The notes below the pieces were generated by a model that was not told where the DNA came from, did no database searches, and was given only the letters and a program-made list of their open reading frames with translations. From Peterkaempfera bronchialis (GTDB lineage: Bacteria; Actinomycetota; Actinomycetes; Streptomycetales; Streptomycetaceae): a stretch of 64,000 nt of DNA. Shown here piece after piece: positions 24,919 to 33,716 of this stretch. The position numbers were made by a program, and so were the translations under genes. Positions within the stretch are counted from its first letter, which is position 1, and every line of letters starts with the position of its first letter. The stretch lies in NCBI RefSeq assembly GCF_003258605.2, contig NZ_CP031264.1:5704001-5768000 (forward strand), written 5' to 3'.

Positions 24919-25863
24919 TCAGCGGTTGGTCAGATAGCCGCCCATGGAGGTGAAGTACTCGGCCGCGGGCATCTCCCGGCCGTCCTCGGTCCGTACACGG
25001 GTGACGGCCAGGCCGTGGTTGCGGCCGGTGCGGGCATCGGCTCCGGCGACGATCGCCACGCCGTCGCCCTCACGGTAGAAGATGCGGCCGGGCGTGCCGC
25101 CGTACCGGCCGTCGGATACGCGCGCGGCCAGGACCTCAAGCCGCCTGCCCCGGTGGAAGGTGAATGCGCTCGGATACGGCTCGGACTGGGCTCGGACCAG
25201 GCGCTCCAGGTCCTCCGCCGGCCACGTCCAGTCGATGCGGCTGTCCTCGATGGACCGCTTGTGGAAGAAGCTCGCCTGGGACCGGTCCTGCTTGGTGAAC
25301 TCGGTGCGCCCGGAGGTGATCAGGCCGAGCGCGCCGATGGTGACCGGGGCGATGAGGTCGACGGTCTTGTGGAACAGATCGGTGGCCGTGTCCGTCGGCC
25401 CGACCGGTACCGCTTCCTGCCGCACGATGTCGCCGGCGTCGAGCTCGTCGTCCATCAGGTGCGCGGTGACGCCCACCTCGGTCTCGCCGTTGATCAGTGC
25501 CCAGATCAGCGGGGAGAAGCCGGCGTACTTCGGCAGCAGCGAGTCGTGCACGTTCAGCGTCCCGTGGCGCGGCAGGTTGAAGATGCGCGGGGGAATCCAC
25601 GTCCGCCAGTTGTTGGCCACGATGATGTCCGGGGCGGCCTCCTTGAGCCGCTCGAACAACTCGTCGTCGTCAGGGCGGTTGCGGATGAGCACGGGGACGC
25701 CGCGCTCCTCCGCGAGGTCGGCGACCGAGTCGCTCCAGATCTTCTCGTACGCGTGCTCACTCCTGGGGTGTGTCACGACCAGCACCACGTCGTGCTCGGA
25801 GTCCAGGAGGGCCTGCAGGGTGCGGTGCCCCCACGTCTGGTAGCCGAACATGACGACCCGCAT
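24919..25863 (-). CDS. cchA: coelichelin N5-hydroxyornithine formyltransferase CchA
   Basis: 314 residues, related to methionyl-tRNA formyltransferase. The formyl-tetrahydrofolate domain shows VANNWRTWIPPRIF, the catalytic HDSLLPKYAGFSPLIWALINGE (SLLP loop) and TAHLMDDELDAGDIV, where the conserved H and D sit. A C-terminal OB-like domain follows (HRGRRLEVLAARVSDGRYGG). It formylates the delta-N-hydroxy group of hydroxyornithine to give fhOrn, two copies of which enter coelichelin. It is divergent from cchB across an iron-box region. ATG 25863 follows GGAGGAGG; an earlier in-frame start lacks this. Confidence 0.93.
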   Translation of the reverse strand: MRVVMFGYQTWGHRTLQALLDSEHDVVLVVTHPRSEHAYEKIWSDSVADLAEERGVPVLIRNRPDDDELFERLKEAAPDIIVANNWRTWIPPRIFNLPRHGTLNVHDSLLPKYAGFSPLIWALINGETEVGVTAHLMDDELDAGDIVRQEAVPVGPTDTATDLFHKTVDLIAPVTIGALGLITSGRTEFTKQDRSQASFFHKRSIEDSRIDWTWPAEDLERLVRAQSEPYPSAFTFHRGRRLEVLAARVSDGRYGGTPGRIFYREGDGVAIVAGADARTGRNHGLAVTRVRTEDGREMPAAEYFTSMGGYLTNR

Positions 25864-25900
25864 GGGGTTCCTCCTCCAGGTGGGGACTGGCCGTGCAAAG

Positions 25901-25919
25901 TAAAGCAAGGCTTGCCTAA
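25901..25919. promoter_or_regulatory. iron box before cchA
   Basis: TAAAGCAAGGCTTGCCTAA, a 19-bp imperfect palindrome of the DmdR/IdeR iron-box type, 38 bp upstream of the cchA start. A second half-match AGGCTTGCCT follows at about 25930. Confidence 0.75.
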
Positions 25920-26003
25920 GTGGTCAACTAGGCTTGCCTGGAGGCGCGTTGAGGGTCGGCTCCCGCTTGGCCGCCCGTTTTGTCCGTGGACAGCGCCACG
26001 AAA

Positions 26004-26022
26004 TTAGCTTAGCCTCACCTAA
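26004..26022. promoter_or_regulatory. iron box before cchB
   Basis: TTAGCTTAGCCTCACCTAA, close to the iron-box consensus TTAGGTTAGGCTCACCTAA, 112 bp upstream of the cchB start. Confidence 0.8.
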
Positions 26023-26133
26023 GTTACTGGGCCGCAGTTCTTCGGCGTGCCCGAATTCCGTACTTCCCGATGCTCGACCAACGGCTGCCTGCCTGCCTGC
26101 CCGCACGGCGGCCGCCCGCACGATGGGAGTGAC

Positions 26134-27489
26134 ATGGCACAGGCTCGTACTGGCGACGCCCCTCTGATCCACGACCTCATAGGCATCGGCTTCGGGCCGT
26201 CCAATGTGGCCATGGCGATCGCGCTCAGCGAGCACAACGCACGTGTCGGCGAGGAGGAAGCGGTCTCCGCCCTCTTCTTCGAGCAGCAGCCGCGCTTCGG
26301 CTGGCACCGGGGGATGCTCATCGACGACGCGACCATGCAGGTGTCCTTCCTCAAGGACTTGGTGACGCTCCGGAACCCCACCAGCGAGTACAGCTTCCTC
26401 TGCTATCTCAAGAGCAAGGGACGGTTGATCGACTTCATCAACCACAAGAACCTCTTCCCCCTGCGGGTGGAGTTCCACGACTACTTCGAGTGGGCCGCCG
26501 GCCATGTCGACGGCATGGTCTCCTACGGCCACGAGGTCGTCGGCGTCATGCCTGTCGTCCACGACGGTACGGTGGAATATCTGGATGTGACGGTCCGGTC
26601 GGGGGACGGACTCGCGGTCCACCGGGCGCGCAACCTCGTCATCGGCACCGGCCTGCGCCCCTTTATGCCGGAGGGCGTGGAGCGCACCGACCGCGTCTGG
26701 CACAACTCCGAACTGCTGGCCAAGGTCGATGGACTGGAGGGTGCCTCGCCCTCCCGGTTCATCGTCGTGGGCGCCGGACAGAGCGCCGCCGAGAACGTCG
26801 CCTACCTCCACCGCCGCTTTCCCCAGGCCGAGGTCTGCGCCGTCTTCTCCCGCTACGGCTACAGCCCCGCCGACGACAGCAGCTTCGCCAACCGGATCTT
26901 CGACCCGGCCGCCGTCGACGAGTTCTTCACCGCGCCGGAGAGCGTCAAGCGCCGGCTGATGGACTACCACGGCAACACCAACTACTCCGTGGTGGACATC
27001 GACCTGATCGACGATCTGTACCGGCAGATGTACCAGGAGAAGGTCCTCGGCACCGAGCGTCTGCGCTTCCTCAACGTGTCCCGGCTCACCGACGTCACGG
27101 AGGTATCGGACAAGGTCCGGGCCACCGTTACCTCCCTCGTCACCGGCGAGGAGACCTCCCTGGACGCGGACGTCGTGGTCTTCGCCACCGGCTACAGCCC
27201 CGCCGACCCCCTCGGCCTGCTCGGCGAGGTCGCGCACCGCTGCCTCCGCGACGAGGAGGGCCGCGTCCGCGTCGAGCGCGACTACCGCATCGCGGCCGAC
27301 CCCGACCTGCGCTGCGGCATCTACCTGCAGGGCGCCACGGAGCACACGCACGGCATCGCGTCGTCCCTGCTGTCCAACACTGCCGTCAGGGTCGGCGAGA
27401 TCCTGGACTCGCTCCTCGACCGGGGCCTGAGGTCCGCTTGGGACGAGGCCCGGACGGTCGCCGACGGAACCGGCAGCACCGCCCGCTGA
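26134..27489 (+). CDS. cchB: L-ornithine N5-monooxygenase CchB
   Basis: 451 residues, flavin N-hydroxylating monooxygenase. The FAD loop GIGFGPSN is near residue 16, the NADPH loop VVGAGQSAAEN near 210 and the FATGYSP motif near 350; FGWHRGMLIDDATMQVSFLKDLVTLRNPTS is the substrate/FAD region shared with PvdA and SidA. It converts ornithine to N5-hydroxyornithine using NADPH and O2, the first step of coelichelin synthesis. The start follows GGGAGTG. An iron box lies upstream, so it should be expressed on iron starvation. Confidence 0.94.
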   Translation: MAQARTGDAPLIHDLIGIGFGPSNVAMAIALSEHNARVGEEEAVSALFFEQQPRFGWHRGMLIDDATMQVSFLKDLVTLRNPTSEYSFLCYLKSKGRLIDFINHKNLFPLRVEFHDYFEWAAGHVDGMVSYGHEVVGVMPVVHDGTVEYLDVTVRSGDGLAVHRARNLVIGTGLRPFMPEGVERTDRVWHNSELLAKVDGLEGASPSRFIVVGAGQSAAENVAYLHRRFPQAEVCAVFSRYGYSPADDSSFANRIFDPAAVDEFFTAPESVKRRLMDYHGNTNYSVVDIDLIDDLYRQMYQEKVLGTERLRFLNVSRLTDVTEVSDKVRATVTSLVTGEETSLDADVVVFATGYSPADPLGLLGEVAHRCLRDEEGRVRVERDYRIAADPDLRCGIYLQGATEHTHGIASSLLSNTAVRVGEILDSLLDRGLRSAWDEARTVADGTGSTAR

Positions 27490-27710
27490 AGCGCTCCGTG
27501 AACCGGACCGCGATGGGCCGTCGGTCGTCTGACGGTCCGTTCGGACGCCCGGGCGGACGCGACAGTACTGTGACACCCCGTGAGAGGAAAGATCGTGCCC
27601 ACTGGTATCCGCCCTGCGCCACCGGGGTTCGGCAGACCCCTCCCCAGGGCAGCCGGGGCCGCCGCCCGGCCGTTCGTCCCCGGCGAGGCAAAGGGCTAGC
27701 GTACGTCGAC

Positions 27711-28769
27711 ATGGGCACGGCTACAGTCGAACGCCCCGCGTCCGGGGGTACAACACAGGCCCGTCGGCGGCGGGTTGCGGGTTTGGGCATGCTTGTGGTG
27801 ATCCTTGCGACCGCCGGGGTGGTGTCGCTGGCCGTCGGTGCGCGCGCGTTGAGCCCTGCCGAGGTGTGGCACGGGTTGTTCGCGGCGCCGGACTCCGATC
27901 AGCGGCGCACCGAGATCAGTCTCATCGTGCAGACCGTGCGGGTGCCCAGGACGGTGCTCGCGATCGTGGCGGGCGTCGCCCTGGGGGTCGGTGGGGCGCT
28001 GATCCAGGGGTACACGCGCAACCCGATCGCCGACACGGGCCTGCTGGGGGTGAACTCCGGTGCCTCGTTCGCCGTGGTGTCGGTGATCGCCCTGTTCGGG
28101 TTCGCCAACCCGTTCCAGTACGTCTGGTTCGGCTTCCTGGGGGCGGCGGTGGCCGGTGCCGTCGTGTTCGGGGTGACGAGCATCGGCCGGGGGGCCGGCA
28201 ACCCGCTGACGCTCGCACTGGCCGGGCAGGGGGTCGCGGTCTTCCTCGCGGCGATGACCACCGCGGTCGCCCTGTCGGACCAGGCGTCGCTGAACGCGCT
28301 GCGCTTCTGGAACGCGGGCTCCGTTGCCGGTGTCGGATTCGACGTCATCTGGCCGGTGACCGTGTTCATCGCGGTTGGCTTGGTGCTGGCGGCCACCACG
28401 CTGCCCGCCATCAACCTGCTCAACCTGGGTGACGACGTGGCGCGTGGGCTGGGAGTGAACATCGCGCTGAGCCGGACCATCGGCATCACCGCCATCACCC
28501 TGCTGGCGGGCGCGGCGACGGCGGCGTGCGGCCCCATCGCGTTCCTGGGGCTCATGGTGGCCCACGTGGCCCGGTATCTGGCCGGGCCGGACTACCGCTG
28601 GCTGGTGCCGTGCGCGGGTCTGCTCGGCGCGATCGTCCTCCTGGTCTGCGACATCGTGGGGCGCTTGGTGGTGCGGCCGAGCGAGTTGGCCGCTGGTGTC
28701 GTCGTCGCTCTCCTCGGCGCCCCGTTCTTCGCGGTCCTGGTGTGGCGGGGAAAGTTCAGGAACGCATGA
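27711..28769 (+). CDS. cchC: ferric-siderophore ABC permease CchC (FecCD family)
   Basis: 352 residues with about nine to ten hydrophobic segments of the BtuC/FecCD fold. Family motifs: VRVPRTVLAIVAGVALGVGGALIQGYTRNPIADTGLLGVNSGAS and the coupling segment GPIAFLGLMVAHVARYL. It forms a permease pair with CchD for re-uptake of ferri-coelichelin. A 221-bp gap without an iron box separates it from cchB, while its 3' end overlaps cchD. The ATG at 27711 has only a weak ribosome site. Confidence 0.9.
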   Translation: MGTATVERPASGGTTQARRRRVAGLGMLVVILATAGVVSLAVGARALSPAEVWHGLFAAPDSDQRRTEISLIVQTVRVPRTVLAIVAGVALGVGGALIQGYTRNPIADTGLLGVNSGASFAVVSVIALFGFANPFQYVWFGFLGAAVAGAVVFGVTSIGRGAGNPLTLALAGQGVAVFLAAMTTAVALSDQASLNALRFWNAGSVAGVGFDVIWPVTVFIAVGLVLAATTLPAINLLNLGDDVARGLGVNIALSRTIGITAITLLAGAATAACGPIAFLGLMVAHVARYLAGPDYRWLVPCAGLLGAIVLLVCDIVGRLVVRPSELAAGVVVALLGAPFFAVLVWRGKFRNA

Positions 28770-29827
28770 ACGGGACAGGTGTGAAGCCATCGGTGGCGCC
28801 GGGCGTGCGGCTCGGCCGCGTGTCGTTCGTATGGCGGCCGTGGATCGTCTGCGTCACGCTGCTGCTGGCGGCGGCGACCTTCCTGCTGTTCTGCCTCTCC
28901 ATCGGCGTCGGGGACTTCCCCATCGCCCTGCCCCAGGTGATCGCCACGATCTTCGGCCACGGTGCGCGGGTCGACCGGTTCGTGGTCATGGATCTGCGGA
29001 TGCCGCGTGCCCTGGCCGGGCTCATCGTGGGTATCGCGCTGGGGGTGTCCGGGGCGATCACCCAGTCCATCGCGCGCAATCCGCTCGCCAGCCCGGACAT
29101 TCTGGGGGTCACCGGGGGCTCCAGCGCGGTCGCGGTCTTCCTGGTGACGGTCTCGGGCGGCACCGCCGCGGCGATCGTCGGCTCCGTGGGCCTGTCCGCG
29201 GCGGCTCTCGCGGGCGGTCTCGGGACGGGGCTGCTGGTGTACTTCCTGGCGTGGCGGCGTGGGATCGACGGCTTTCGGCTCATCCTCATCGGCATCTCGG
29301 TGAGCGCGGTGATGGAGGCGATCACGACCTGGCTGCTGGTCACCGCCGACATCAGGGATGTCGCCCGGGCCCAGGCGTGGTTGGTCGGCTCACTGGAGGA
29401 CCGGTCGTGGGACGAACTCCGGGCGGCGCTCTGGTGCCTGCTCGTCATCCTGATCGTGCTGTCGAGTGTGGCGTTCCAGTTCAAGCCGATGCACTTCGGC
29501 GACGAGATCGCCGCGGGCCTGGGTGTCCGGTATCGGATGGTCCGGGCGGTCCTGCTGCTGTGCGCGGTCCTGCTGGCCGGTGTGGCGGTGAGCGTGGCCG
29601 GCCCGGTCCCGTTCGTCGCGCTGGTGGCGCCGCAGGTGGCCATGCGTCTGGCGCGGTGCGCCACACCTCCGATGGTGGCCTCCGGTGTGGTGGGGGCCCT
29701 GCTGCTGATCGGCGCGGACCTGGTCGCGCGCACGGCGCTGCCGATCACCCTCCCGGTCGGCGTGGTCACCGCCGCGATCGGCGGCCCCTTCCTCGTCTAT
29801 CTGCTGGTGCGGCCGAACCTGAGATAG
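28766..29827 (+). CDS. cchD: ferric-siderophore ABC permease CchD (FecCD family)
   Basis: 353 residues, starting in an ATGA overlap with cchC. FecCD motifs: LRMPRALAGLIVGIALGVSGAITQSIARNPLASPDILGVTGGSS, GFRLILIGISVSAVMEAITTWLL and GPVPFVALVAPQVAMRL. Together with CchC, CchE and CchF it makes a complete siderophore importer. Confidence 0.9.
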   Translation: MNGTGVKPSVAPGVRLGRVSFVWRPWIVCVTLLLAAATFLLFCLSIGVGDFPIALPQVIATIFGHGARVDRFVVMDLRMPRALAGLIVGIALGVSGAITQSIARNPLASPDILGVTGGSSAVAVFLVTVSGGTAAAIVGSVGLSAAALAGGLGTGLLVYFLAWRRGIDGFRLILIGISVSAVMEAITTWLLVTADIRDVARAQAWLVGSLEDRSWDELRAALWCLLVILIVLSSVAFQFKPMHFGDEIAAGLGVRYRMVRAVLLLCAVLLAGVAVSVAGPVPFVALVAPQVAMRLARCATPPMVASGVVGALLLIGADLVARTALPITLPVGVVTAAIGGPFLVYLLVRPNLR

Positions 29828-29865
29828 CCGGTACAAGATCTGGCATCCCTGAATAAGGAGGGCTT

Positions 29866-30705
29866 GTGGTCGCTCAGCACACCACCGGGATCGAGTCCGG
29901 GGTCGATGACGTCGCCCGGCTGGCGGCCAGGGGCGTCAGGGTCGGCTACGGCGGCCGGACGGTCATCGACGATCTGGACGTGGCGATCCCGCCAGGGGTG
30001 ATCACCACGATCATCGGCCCCAACGGCTGCGGGAAGTCGACCCTGCTGCGGACCCTGTCGCGGCTGCTCAAGCCGGCCAGGGGAACGGTCGTGCTGGATG
30101 GCGAGGACATCGTCACACTCCGGACCAGGGACGTGGCGAGGAAGCTCGGCCTGCTGCCGCAGGCACCGGTCGCGCCCGAGGGGCTGACGGTGGCCGACTT
30201 GGTCGCCAGGGGCCGCCATCCGCACCAGAGCTGGCTGCGGCAGTGGTCGTCGGACGATGCCGCCGTCGTGGAGCACGCGCTGGCGATGACCGGGGTGGCC
30301 GACCTTGCCGACCGTCCGGTCGACTCGCTGTCCGGCGGACAGCGCCAGCGCGTCTGGATCTCGATGACCCTGGCCCAGGGCACCGACCTGCTGCTGCTGG
30401 ACGAGCCGACCACCTACCTGGACCTGGCGCACGCGATCGACGTGCTCGACCTGGTGGACGACCTGCACGAGTCGGGGCGCACGGTGGTCATGGTGCTGCA
30501 CGACCTCAATCTGGCCACGCGCTACAGCGACAACCTCATCGTGATGAGGGCGGGGTCGATCCTGGCGCAGGGGCACCCGCGTGACGTGATCACCGCGGAG
30601 GTGCTGCACAAGGCCTTCGGACTGCGCGCCAAGGTGATCGACGACCCGGTGGGTGACCGCCCGCTCATCGTGCCGATCGGGCGAACCCACGTCCAACTCG
30701 GCTAG
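29866..30705 (+). CDS. cchE: ferric-siderophore ABC ATPase CchE
   Basis: 279 residues of the FepC/FhuC type. Walker A GPNGCGKSTLLRTLSRLL, Q-loop LLPQAPVAPEGLTVADLV, signature [11 protein letters not shown], Walker B LLLLDEPTTYLDLAHAIDVLDLV and H-loop VLHDLNLATRYSDNLI are intact. GTG start preceded by AAGGAGG; the gap to cchD is 38 bp. Confidence 0.92.
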   Translation: MVAQHTTGIESGVDDVARLAARGVRVGYGGRTVIDDLDVAIPPGVITTIIGPNGCGKSTLLRTLSRLLKPARGTVVLDGEDIVTLRTRDVARKLGLLPQAPVAPEGLTVADLVARGRHPHQSWLRQWSSDDAAVVEHALAMTGVADLADRPVDSLSGGQRQRVWISMTLAQGTDLLLLDEPTTYLDLAHAIDVLDLVDDLHESGRTVVMVLHDLNLATRYSDNLIVMRAGSILAQGHPRDVITAEVLHKAFGLRAKVIDDPVGDRPLIVPIGRTHVQLG

Positions 30706-30726
30706 CTCTCGGCAAAGTTGCAGAGA

Positions 30727-30745
30727 TTAGGGTAGGCTAACCTTA
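30727..30745. promoter_or_regulatory. iron box before cchF
   Basis: TTAGGGTAGGCTAACCTTA, a good iron-box match in the 62-bp gap between cchE and cchF, 22 bp before the cchF start. It suggests a separate iron-controlled promoter for cchF and the genes after it. Confidence 0.8.
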
Positions 30746-30767
30746 ACTCGATGCAAGGGGATTCTGG

Positions 30768-31826
30768 ATGCTCCTCCAAAGAACGGCGCGTATGAGGCCC
30801 TGGCGGCGGGCGGCGGCGATACTGTCCGTCACGACTCTCAGCGTCGGCCTGCTCGCGGGATGCGGCTCGGGCTCGGGCTCGGCCGACAGGACGAGCGGGG
30901 ACACCTCGACCGCCGCCGCCGGGGTCTTCCCGGTCACCGTGGAGCACGCGTTCGGATCAACGAAGATCACCAAGGCGCCCCAGCGGGTCGTCTCCGTCGG
31001 CTACACGGACGACCAGACCATCCTGGCGTTCGGCGTCAGGCCGGTCGGCATGGTCGACCAGTACCCGAACCCGGCGGGCCGGAGCCCGGACATCAACACC
31101 CAGTGGCCCTGGGTGAAGGACAAGTGGGGCGACACCAAGCCCGAGGTCATCATGGAGAACGGTGACTCCGGCCCCAACTACGAGAAGATCGCCGCCCTGC
31201 GCCCGGACCTGATCATCGCGGTCTACTCCGAGATCGACCAGGCCGCCTACGACAAGCTCTCCAGGATCGCTCCGACGGTGGGTCGCACCAAGGCCGAGAA
31301 GGAGCCGTTCAGCGCGCCCTGGCAGGACAACGCGCTCCAGATCGCCAAGGCGCTCGGCAAGGCCGAGGAGGGCGAGAAGATGGTGCAGGACACCCAGAGC
31401 CGGCTCGACGCGGCCAGGAAGGCGCATCCCGAGTTCGCGAACGAGACCGCTGTCGCACTGTCCTGGTACAAGGACTCGGTGGCGCCGTTCACCTCGACCG
31501 ATGTGCGCGGGCGGCTGCTGACGGGCATCGGCTTCAGGTACCAGACCGCGATCGACAAGGTCGCGGGCGGCAGCTTCTACACCACGCTCTCGCCCGAGCG
31601 CATCGACCTGGTCGACGTCGACCACATCTTTGTGATCGGCGACAAGGCGGACACGGAAGCGCTGAAGAAGTTCAAGCTCTTCACCAACCTGGACGCGGTC
31701 AAGAACGGCAAGGTGACCTACCTGCTGGACAGTGAGGGCCCGGCGGTCGGCGCGGCCATCTCCCAGGGCACCCTGCTGTCCATGCCGTACGCGATCGACG
31801 AACTCGTCACGTCGGCGGTCGGCTAG
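30768..31826 (+). CDS. cchF: ferric-siderophore-binding lipoprotein CchF
   Basis: 352 residues. A basic-hydrophobic signal ends in the lipobox LLAGC-GS near residue 32. The mature part is a FepB/FhuD-like class III binding protein: APQRVVSVGYTDDQTILAFGVRPVGMVDQYPN, ALRPDLIIAVYSEIDQAAYDKLSRIAPTV, and the central helix before ...FTSTDVRGRLLTGIGF. It captures ferri-coelichelin outside the membrane. An in-frame ATG eight codons later is an alternative start. Confidence 0.92.
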   Translation: MLLQRTARMRPWRRAAAILSVTTLSVGLLAGCGSGSGSADRTSGDTSTAAAGVFPVTVEHAFGSTKITKAPQRVVSVGYTDDQTILAFGVRPVGMVDQYPNPAGRSPDINTQWPWVKDKWGDTKPEVIMENGDSGPNYEKIAALRPDLIIAVYSEIDQAAYDKLSRIAPTVGRTKAEKEPFSAPWQDNALQIAKALGKAEEGEKMVQDTQSRLDAARKAHPEFANETAVALSWYKDSVAPFTSTDVRGRLLTGIGFRYQTAIDKVAGGSFYTTLSPERIDLVDVDHIFVIGDKADTEALKKFKLFTNLDAVKNGKVTYLLDSEGPAVGAAISQGTLLSMPYAIDELVTSAVG

Positions 31827-31828
31827 CG

Positions 31829-31876
31829 ATGGCGATCAGCATCGCCCGTCCCCGGCCTGCCCAGGTCTCGGCGTGA
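31829..31876 (+). other. 15-codon ORF coupling cchF to cchG
   Basis: An ATG two bases after the cchF stop opens a 15-codon frame ([15 protein letters not shown]) that stops in a GTGA overlap with the cchG GTG start. It may serve only to carry ribosomes from cchF to cchG, or be the old cchG start put out of frame by an indel. Confidence 0.35.
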
Positions 31877-33660
31877 TCACGACCGGTTCGCCCGTCGCCC
31901 CGGCGACCCTGCGCACGGCGACCGGGCGGGAGGCCACCCGATGGGTCGCGGCCAAGTGCCGCGAGGTGCCGTGGCTGACGGCCGCCACCGTGCTCACCAC
32001 CGTGGTCGGGGCGGCGCTCCAGGTGTTCCCGGTGCTGCTGCTCGGCCGGGTGGTCGACGGGGTGGCCGAAGGCGAACCGCGCTCGATGCTGGTCACGGTC
32101 GGGGCGTTGATGGGGGCCGCCGCGCTGCTCGGCGCGGCGGTCACCGCGGTGTCGACCTACCTGATCGGGCGGCTGGGCGCGGATCTCCTGGCGCGGCTGC
32201 GGGAAGGCTCCGTCCGGGTGGTCCTCGGAATCCCGAGCGCGCGGATCGAGCAGGTCGGCCGGGGAGACGTGCTCTCCAGGGTCGGTGACGACGTAGCCGT
32301 GATCTCCCGGGGCATCCGGACGGCGATCCCCACGGTGTTCTCGGCCGGAGTGCTGGTCGCCATCGCCACGGTCGGCATGTTCGGACTGGACTGGCGGCTC
32401 GGCCTGGCGGGCGCCGGCGCGCTGCCCGCGTATGCGCTGGCCCTGCGCTGGTATCTCCCTCGGTCCGCCCCGCTCTACCGCAAGCAGCGGGTGGCCCAGG
32501 CCGATCGCGCACAGGCGTTGATCACCGGTCTGGACGGGATCGACACGGTCCGGGCATACCGCCTTGAGCACGACTTCCGCGAGAAGGTCACCAGTGAGTC
32601 ATGGCGGGTACGCGACCTCGGTATCGAGGTGTTCCGGTTCTTCGGACGGCTCGTCGGCAGGGAGAACCGCGCCGAGTTCATCGGGCTGGTCCTGATCATC
32701 GTGGTCGGGTACGCCCTGCTGGAGGCCGATGCCGCCAGCCTGGGCGAGGTGCTGGCAGCCCCGCTGCTGTTCCACCGGCTGTTCACCCCGCTGGGCGCCA
32801 TCATGTTCACCTTCGACGAGGCGCAGAAGTCGGGCGCCAGCCTGACCCGGCTGGTGGGAATGCTGGCGGAGGACGCGGAAGGCCGGCTGGTGGGCGACCC
32901 CGCCGTCCCGCCGGCGGACACCGCGCCGTACCCGGTGACCGTACGGGGGCTGACCTACCGTTACCCCGGCACCGAGGAGCCGGTCCTGAGGGAGGTCGAC
33001 CTGGCGATCCCGGCCGGCGGTTCCCTCGCGCTGGTGGGGGCGACGGGCGCGGGCAAGTCGACCCTGGCGGCGCTGATCGCGGGCATCGGAACCCCGCAGG
33101 CAGGGTCGGTGCGCATCGGGTCGACCGACCTCGCCGACCTGGACGAGGCCGGCGCACGAGCCCTGGTGAGCATCCTGACGCAGGAGACGCATGTGTTCTC
33201 CGGTCCGCTCGCCGACGATCTGCGGCTGGCCGCGCCGGGGGCGACCGACGCCGAGCTGATGGACGCATTGCGCACGGTCGGCGCCGACGGGTGGGTCGAG
33301 GCGCTGGCCGAGGGGCTGGACACCATGGTCGGCGAGGGCGGCGAGCGCCTGGACGTCACCAAGGTGGCCCAGATCGCCCTGGCCCGGCTGGTGCTGGGCC
33401 GGGCGCCGGTGGTGGTGCTCGACGAGTCGACCGCGGAGGCGGGCAGCGAGGGGGCCGCCGAGCTGGAGCGGGCCGTGTCGGCCGCGTGCTCGGGCCGGAC
33501 CACGTTGTTCGTGGCGCACCGGCTGACCCAGGCGGTGGCGGCGGACCGGATCGCGGTGCTGGACGCGGGACGCGTGGTCGAGCAGGGCACGCACGAGGAG
33601 CTGGTGGCCCTGGGCGGCCGGTATGCACGACTGTGGCGGGCCTGGCGAGAGGCCGGTTAG
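31873..33660 (+). CDS. cchG: ABC half-exporter CchG, with degenerate signature motif
   Basis: 595 residues: six membrane segments (about 20-310) then one ATPase domain. Walker [13 protein letters not shown]-loop [11 protein letters not shown], Walker B VVVLDEST with the catalytic Glu, and H-loop FVAHRLTQ are intact, but the LSGGQ signature is replaced by [16 protein letters not shown]. The partner CchI shows the opposite pattern. Together they should form a heterodimeric exporter, thought to secrete coelichelin. The GTG start at 31873 was inferred from homology and a GTGA overlap; the ribosome site is weak. Confidence 0.88.
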   Translation: MITTGSPVAPATLRTATGREATRWVAAKCREVPWLTAATVLTTVVGAALQVFPVLLLGRVVDGVAEGEPRSMLVTVGALMGAAALLGAAVTAVSTYLIGRLGADLLARLREGSVRVVLGIPSARIEQVGRGDVLSRVGDDVAVISRGIRTAIPTVFSAGVLVAIATVGMFGLDWRLGLAGAGALPAYALALRWYLPRSAPLYRKQRVAQADRAQALITGLDGIDTVRAYRLEHDFREKVTSESWRVRDLGIEVFRFFGRLVGRENRAEFIGLVLIIVVGYALLEADAASLGEVLAAPLLFHRLFTPLGAIMFTFDEAQKSGASLTRLVGMLAEDAEGRLVGDPAVPPADTAPYPVTVRGLTYRYPGTEEPVLREVDLAIPAGGSLALVGATGAGKSTLAALIAGIGTPQAGSVRIGSTDLADLDEAGARALVSILTQETHVFSGPLADDLRLAAPGATDAELMDALRTVGADGWVEALAEGLDTMVGEGGERLDVTKVAQIALARLVLGRAPVVVLDESTAEAGSEGAAELERAVSAACSGRTTLFVAHRLTQAVAADRIAVLDAGRVVEQGTHEELVALGGRYARLWRAWREAG

Positions 33661-33716
33661 GAACCCGAGGCAAGGTCAGGTCTACTCCGATTCCCGGAAA
33701 GGGTGCTGAGTCTTCG

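Noticed and set aside
27490-27710. Iron box before cchC
   Set aside because: No 19-bp match to the iron-box consensus was found in this gap; only GC-rich short hairpins.
32601-33716. Extension of the NRPS frame upstream of 33717
   Set aside because: The frame is open across cchG, but that part has no homology and the cchG ATPase motifs are in another frame. NRPS homology begins at about 33717.
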